A DNA stretch of 64,000 nt from the NCBI GenBank assembly GCA_049289295.1, contig JBATLL010000102.1, positions 122,438 through 186,437 on the forward strand, read 5' to 3'. This document shows, in pieces, positions 61,760-64,000 of the stretch. The notes beneath the pieces are model-generated. The model made no database searches, had not been told where the DNA came from, and worked only from the letters and a program-made list of their open reading frames with translations. A program made the translations under genes and the position numbers. The DNA comes from BOKV01 sp049289295 (GTDB taxonomy: Bacteria; Pseudomonadota; Alphaproteobacteria; Rhizobiales; Rhizobiaceae). Each line of letters starts with the position of its first letter. Position 1 is the stretch's first letter.

Positions 61760-62844
61760 GCATTACCGATATCAATCCGCTTGATCCAAGCGCCCCGCTC
61801 GACCCGATGCCGGGCCACTCCTCCAGGGGACGTCTGGAGCGCGTTCTGCGCCGTGGCGAATTCGCGGTGACCACCGAGCTCAACCCGCCTGACAGCGCCG
61901 ACCCCCAGGAAGTGTTTGAACGTGCCGCCATCTTCGAGGGCTGGGTGGATGGCATCAATGCCGTGGATGCATCCGGCGCGAACTGCCACATGTCATCCGT
62001 GGGCATTTGCGCGCTGCTGACCCGCATGGGTTACGCGCCGATCCTGCAGATCGCCTGCCGCGACAAGAACAGGATCGCCATTCAGGGCGATATTCTCGGC
62101 GCATCCGCCATGGGCGTGCAGAACATCCTGTGCCTCACCGGCGACGGCGTCCAGTGTGGTGACCAGCCCGGTGCCAAGCCCGTGTTCGACCTCGATTGCA
62201 TGTCGCTGCTGGAAACAGCGCGCACCATGCGCGATGAATCGCGCTTCCTGTCCGGCCGCAAGCTGACCACGCCCCCGCACGTCTTTCTTGGTGCCGCGAT
62301 CAACCCGTTCGCGCCGCCCTATGATTTCCGCCCCTTCCGGCTGAAGAAGAAGATCGACGCAGGAGCACAGTTCGTCCAGAGCCAGTATTGCTACGATGTG
62401 CCGATGTTCCGCGAATACATGAAGCGCGTCCGGGACATGGGGCTTACCGAGCAGTGCTACATCCTTTGCGGTGTTGGCCCCCTCGCCTCCGCACGCACCG
62501 CCAAATGGATGCGTTCCAACGTGCCGGGTGTCCACATTCCTGATGCCATCATTGCCCGCCTTGAAGGTGCGCAGGACCAGAAACGCGAAGGCAAGCAGAT
62601 CTGCATCGATATTATCAACGAGGTGAAGGAGATCGAAGGCGTCTCCGGCATCCATGTCATGGCTTACCGCCAGGAAGAATATGTCGCCGAAATGGTGGCC
62701 GACTCTGGCGTGCTAAAGGGGCGCAGGCCATGGAAGCGCGAAGTGCTGCCGCATGAAGCGCAGATCGCGGAACGCATGGAAGAACTGGGCGAAACGGCAA
62801 AGCCGCAGACCCCGCAGCAGATCGTGACCGAGATTGCCGGTTGA
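61756..62844 (+). CDS. metF: Methylenetetrahydrofolate reductase
   Basis: A 362-residue TIM-barrel reductase. It has VTTELNPPDSADP near the N-terminus, GDGVQCGDQPGAKPVFD and QSQYCYDVPMFREYM, typical of the MetF family. FAD-binding residues are in the barrel. The reaction joins methylene- and methyl-H4folate. With the MetV partner it can run toward oxidation when methyl groups enter from the corrinoid system. The ATG at 61756 overlaps the MetV stop. Confidence 0.92.
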   Translation: MSITDINPLDPSAPLDPMPGHSSRGRLERVLRRGEFAVTTELNPPDSADPQEVFERAAIFEGWVDGINAVDASGANCHMSSVGICALLTRMGYAPILQIACRDKNRIAIQGDILGASAMGVQNILCLTGDGVQCGDQPGAKPVFDLDCMSLLETARTMRDESRFLSGRKLTTPPHVFLGAAINPFAPPYDFRPFRLKKKIDAGAQFVQSQYCYDVPMFREYMKRVRDMGLTEQCYILCGVGPLASARTAKWMRSNVPGVHIPDAIIARLEGAQDQKREGKQICIDIINEVKEIEGVSGIHVMAYRQEEYVAEMVADSGVLKGRRPWKREVLPHEAQIAERMEELGETAKPQTPQQIVTEIAG

Positions 62845-62860
62845 AACAGAAGAATTAAAG

Positions 62861-62880
62861 ATATAAAGAAATCTTTATAT
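62861..62880. promoter_or_regulatory. A/T-rich palindrome, probable operator (copy 2)
   Basis: ATATAAAGAAATCTTTATAT, a 20-base palindrome with a 2-base centre, 24 bases before the ATG at 62904. Its 16-base core is identical to the palindrome at 49019-49034. In this copy the arms extend to 9 bases. Confidence 0.75.
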
Positions 62881-62903
62881 CCCTCCCAAACCTGGAGCAG
62901 GAA

Positions 62904-63998
62904 ATGACCCATACCATCGTGGCTTCTGCCACCCGCGAAGTTATCATCGGATTCGACCAGCCCTTTTGCGTGATCGGCGAGCGCATCAATCCGACCGGCC
63001 GCAAGGTGCTCAACGAGGAACTGGAGCGCGGCGACTTTTCTCGCGTGGAAGCCGATGCAGTCGCGCAGGTGGAAGCAGGCGCAACCGTCCTCGACATCAA
63101 TTCCGGCGCCGTCTTCTCCAACAAGATGGGCGAGGATCCGCGCTACGCCGACAACAATTTCGTCGAACCCGTGCTGATGCCGCAACTGATCGAAAGGGTG
63201 CAGGCGGTAACCGACTGCCCGCTTTGCATCGATTCATCCGTCCCTGGCGCGCTTGAAGCCGGATTGAAGGCCGCCGCCGGTCGCCCGCTCGTCAATTCCG
63301 TGACCGGCGAGGAAGAGCGCCTCGAACGCGTCCTGCCGCTGATCAAGAAATACAATGTCGCCGTCGTTGCCATCTCGAACGATGATACCGGCATCTCAGA
63401 AGACCCCGATGTACGCTTTGCCGTCGCCAAGAAGATCGTGCAGCGCGCTGCTGATTTCGGCATTCCAGCCCACGATATCGTCGTCGACCCGCTGGTAATG
63501 CCGATCGGTGCAATGGCAACCGCCGGCCATCAGGTCTTCAGGCTGGTTCGCCGCCTGCGCGAGGAACTGGGTGTCAACACGACCTGCGGCGCGTCCAACA
63601 TTTCCTTCGGTCTGCCGAACCGCCACGGCATCAACAATGCCTTCCTGCCGATGGCTTACGCTGCTGGCATGACCAGCGCCATCATGAACCCGGTCGCGCT
63701 GCCGGTCGGGCCGAAGAAGATTGCCGAGAAGAAGGCGGAAGTGGAAGCGGCGGGCATTATCCTCCCCGCCGACATGGACGACGAGACCTTCGTCAAGCTG
63801 TTCGGCCTTGGATCGACAAAGTCGCGCCCCGGCAAGGAAATGGAAGCGATCCGCGCCGCCAACTTCCTGCTCAACCAGGACTCGGGCGGCGCAGCCTGGA
63901 TTGCCTTCAACCGAGACCCCGATGCGGCCCTTGGCGGAGCAAGAGGCGCGCGCGCAGGGCGCGGCGGTGGACGCACGGGCCGGAGGGGTGCGGCTTGA
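62904..63998 (+). CDS. Methyltetrahydrofolate:corrinoid methyltransferase (MtgA/MtvA-like)
   Basis: A 364-residue pterin-binding TIM barrel. It has VIGERINPTGRKVLNEEL (pterin-binding start), ATVLDINSGA and CGASNISFGLPNRHGINNAF, typical of methyl-H4folate-dependent methyltransferases such as AcsE and the MtgA family. It moves the methyl group from the corrinoid protein to H4folate. The ATG at 62904 has GGAGCAGGAA upstream and the palindrome 24 bases before it. The C-terminus ends in a Gly/Arg-rich tail (GRGGGRTGRRG). A gene for the corrinoid-activating ASKHA protein might follow beyond the window. Confidence 0.88.
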   Translation: MTHTIVASATREVIIGFDQPFCVIGERINPTGRKVLNEELERGDFSRVEADAVAQVEAGATVLDINSGAVFSNKMGEDPRYADNNFVEPVLMPQLIERVQAVTDCPLCIDSSVPGALEAGLKAAAGRPLVNSVTGEEERLERVLPLIKKYNVAVVAISNDDTGISEDPDVRFAVAKKIVQRAADFGIPAHDIVVDPLVMPIGAMATAGHQVFRLVRRLREELGVNTTCGASNISFGLPNRHGINNAFLPMAYAAGMTSAIMNPVALPVGPKKIAEKKAEVEAAGIILPADMDDETFVKLFGLGSTKSRPGKEMEAIRAANFLLNQDSGGAAWIAFNRDPDAALGGARGARAGRGGGRTGRRGAA

Positions 63999-64000
63999 GC

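Overview
The window reads as a chromosome segment of a Hyphomicrobiales (Rhizobiales) alphaproteobacterium. It is GC-rich, densely coding, and has many ATGA-type start/stop overlaps and occasional GTG/TTG starts. The clearest lineage marker is the complete acpXL-fabZXL-fabF2XL-fabF1XL-adh2XL-lpxXL cluster (29590-35081), which builds the very-long-chain fatty acid of lipid A and is known from this order. No tRNA, rRNA, insertion sequence, prophage or CRISPR array was seen.

Layout. 1-6571 (minus): an MttB-family methyltransferase followed by two dimethylglycine/sarcosine-dehydrogenase-type flavoproteins (the second cut by the window edge) and a pirin, with a divergent LysR regulator. 7605-11692: glutaryl-CoA dehydrogenase and a CoA-ligase/acetyltransferase fusion. 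11712-18538: an agmatinase/ornithine-cyclodeaminase/class V aminotransferase operon facing a polar amino-acid ABC transporter, probably for a guanidino or amino-acid compound. 18553-26175: a xylose catabolic and transport operon (xylFHGBA) with a divergent ROK repressor, which is followed by a di-haem c-type cytochrome and a CRTAC1-like protein. 29590-35081: the lipid A very-long-chain fatty acid cluster. 35145-43901: an L,D-transpeptidase, a P450, an M20 peptidase, an oligopeptide-type ABC transporter and a TerB-like protein. 44225-63998: a one-carbon and corrinoid region.

The most interesting content is the one-carbon system spread over both ends. Two MttB-superfamily methyltransferases (neither with an in-frame amber/pyrrolysine codon), one corrinoid protein, a methyltetrahydrofolate:corrinoid methyltransferase, a MetV-like plus MetF pair and a two-subunit NAD-linked formate dehydrogenase form a plausible chain: methylated amine -> methyl-corrinoid -> methyl-H4folate -> methylene-H4folate -> formate -> CO2. 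The carriers of the conversion from methylene-H4folate to formate are not in the window. A betaine-homocysteine methyltransferase-type gene offers a parallel use of the methyl group. Beside the MttB genes lie an iron-sulfur protein that could be the corrinoid reactivator, plus a DUF1638 protein, a membrane protein and a HAD hydrolase without assigned roles.

Two patterns tie the one-carbon genes together. The same A/T-rich palindrome (core ATAAAGAAATCTTTAT) sits just upstream of both the betaine-homocysteine methyltransferase gene and the methyl-H4folate methyltransferase gene, 14 kb apart. Five of the pathway proteins carry Arg/Gly-rich terminal tails. A separate point of interest is that FabF2XL has lost the ketosynthase catalytic residues and looks like a chain-length-factor partner of FabF1XL. 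Start codons were chosen from visible Shine-Dalgarno sequences and family N-termini; everything was read by eye without alignment or database searches.
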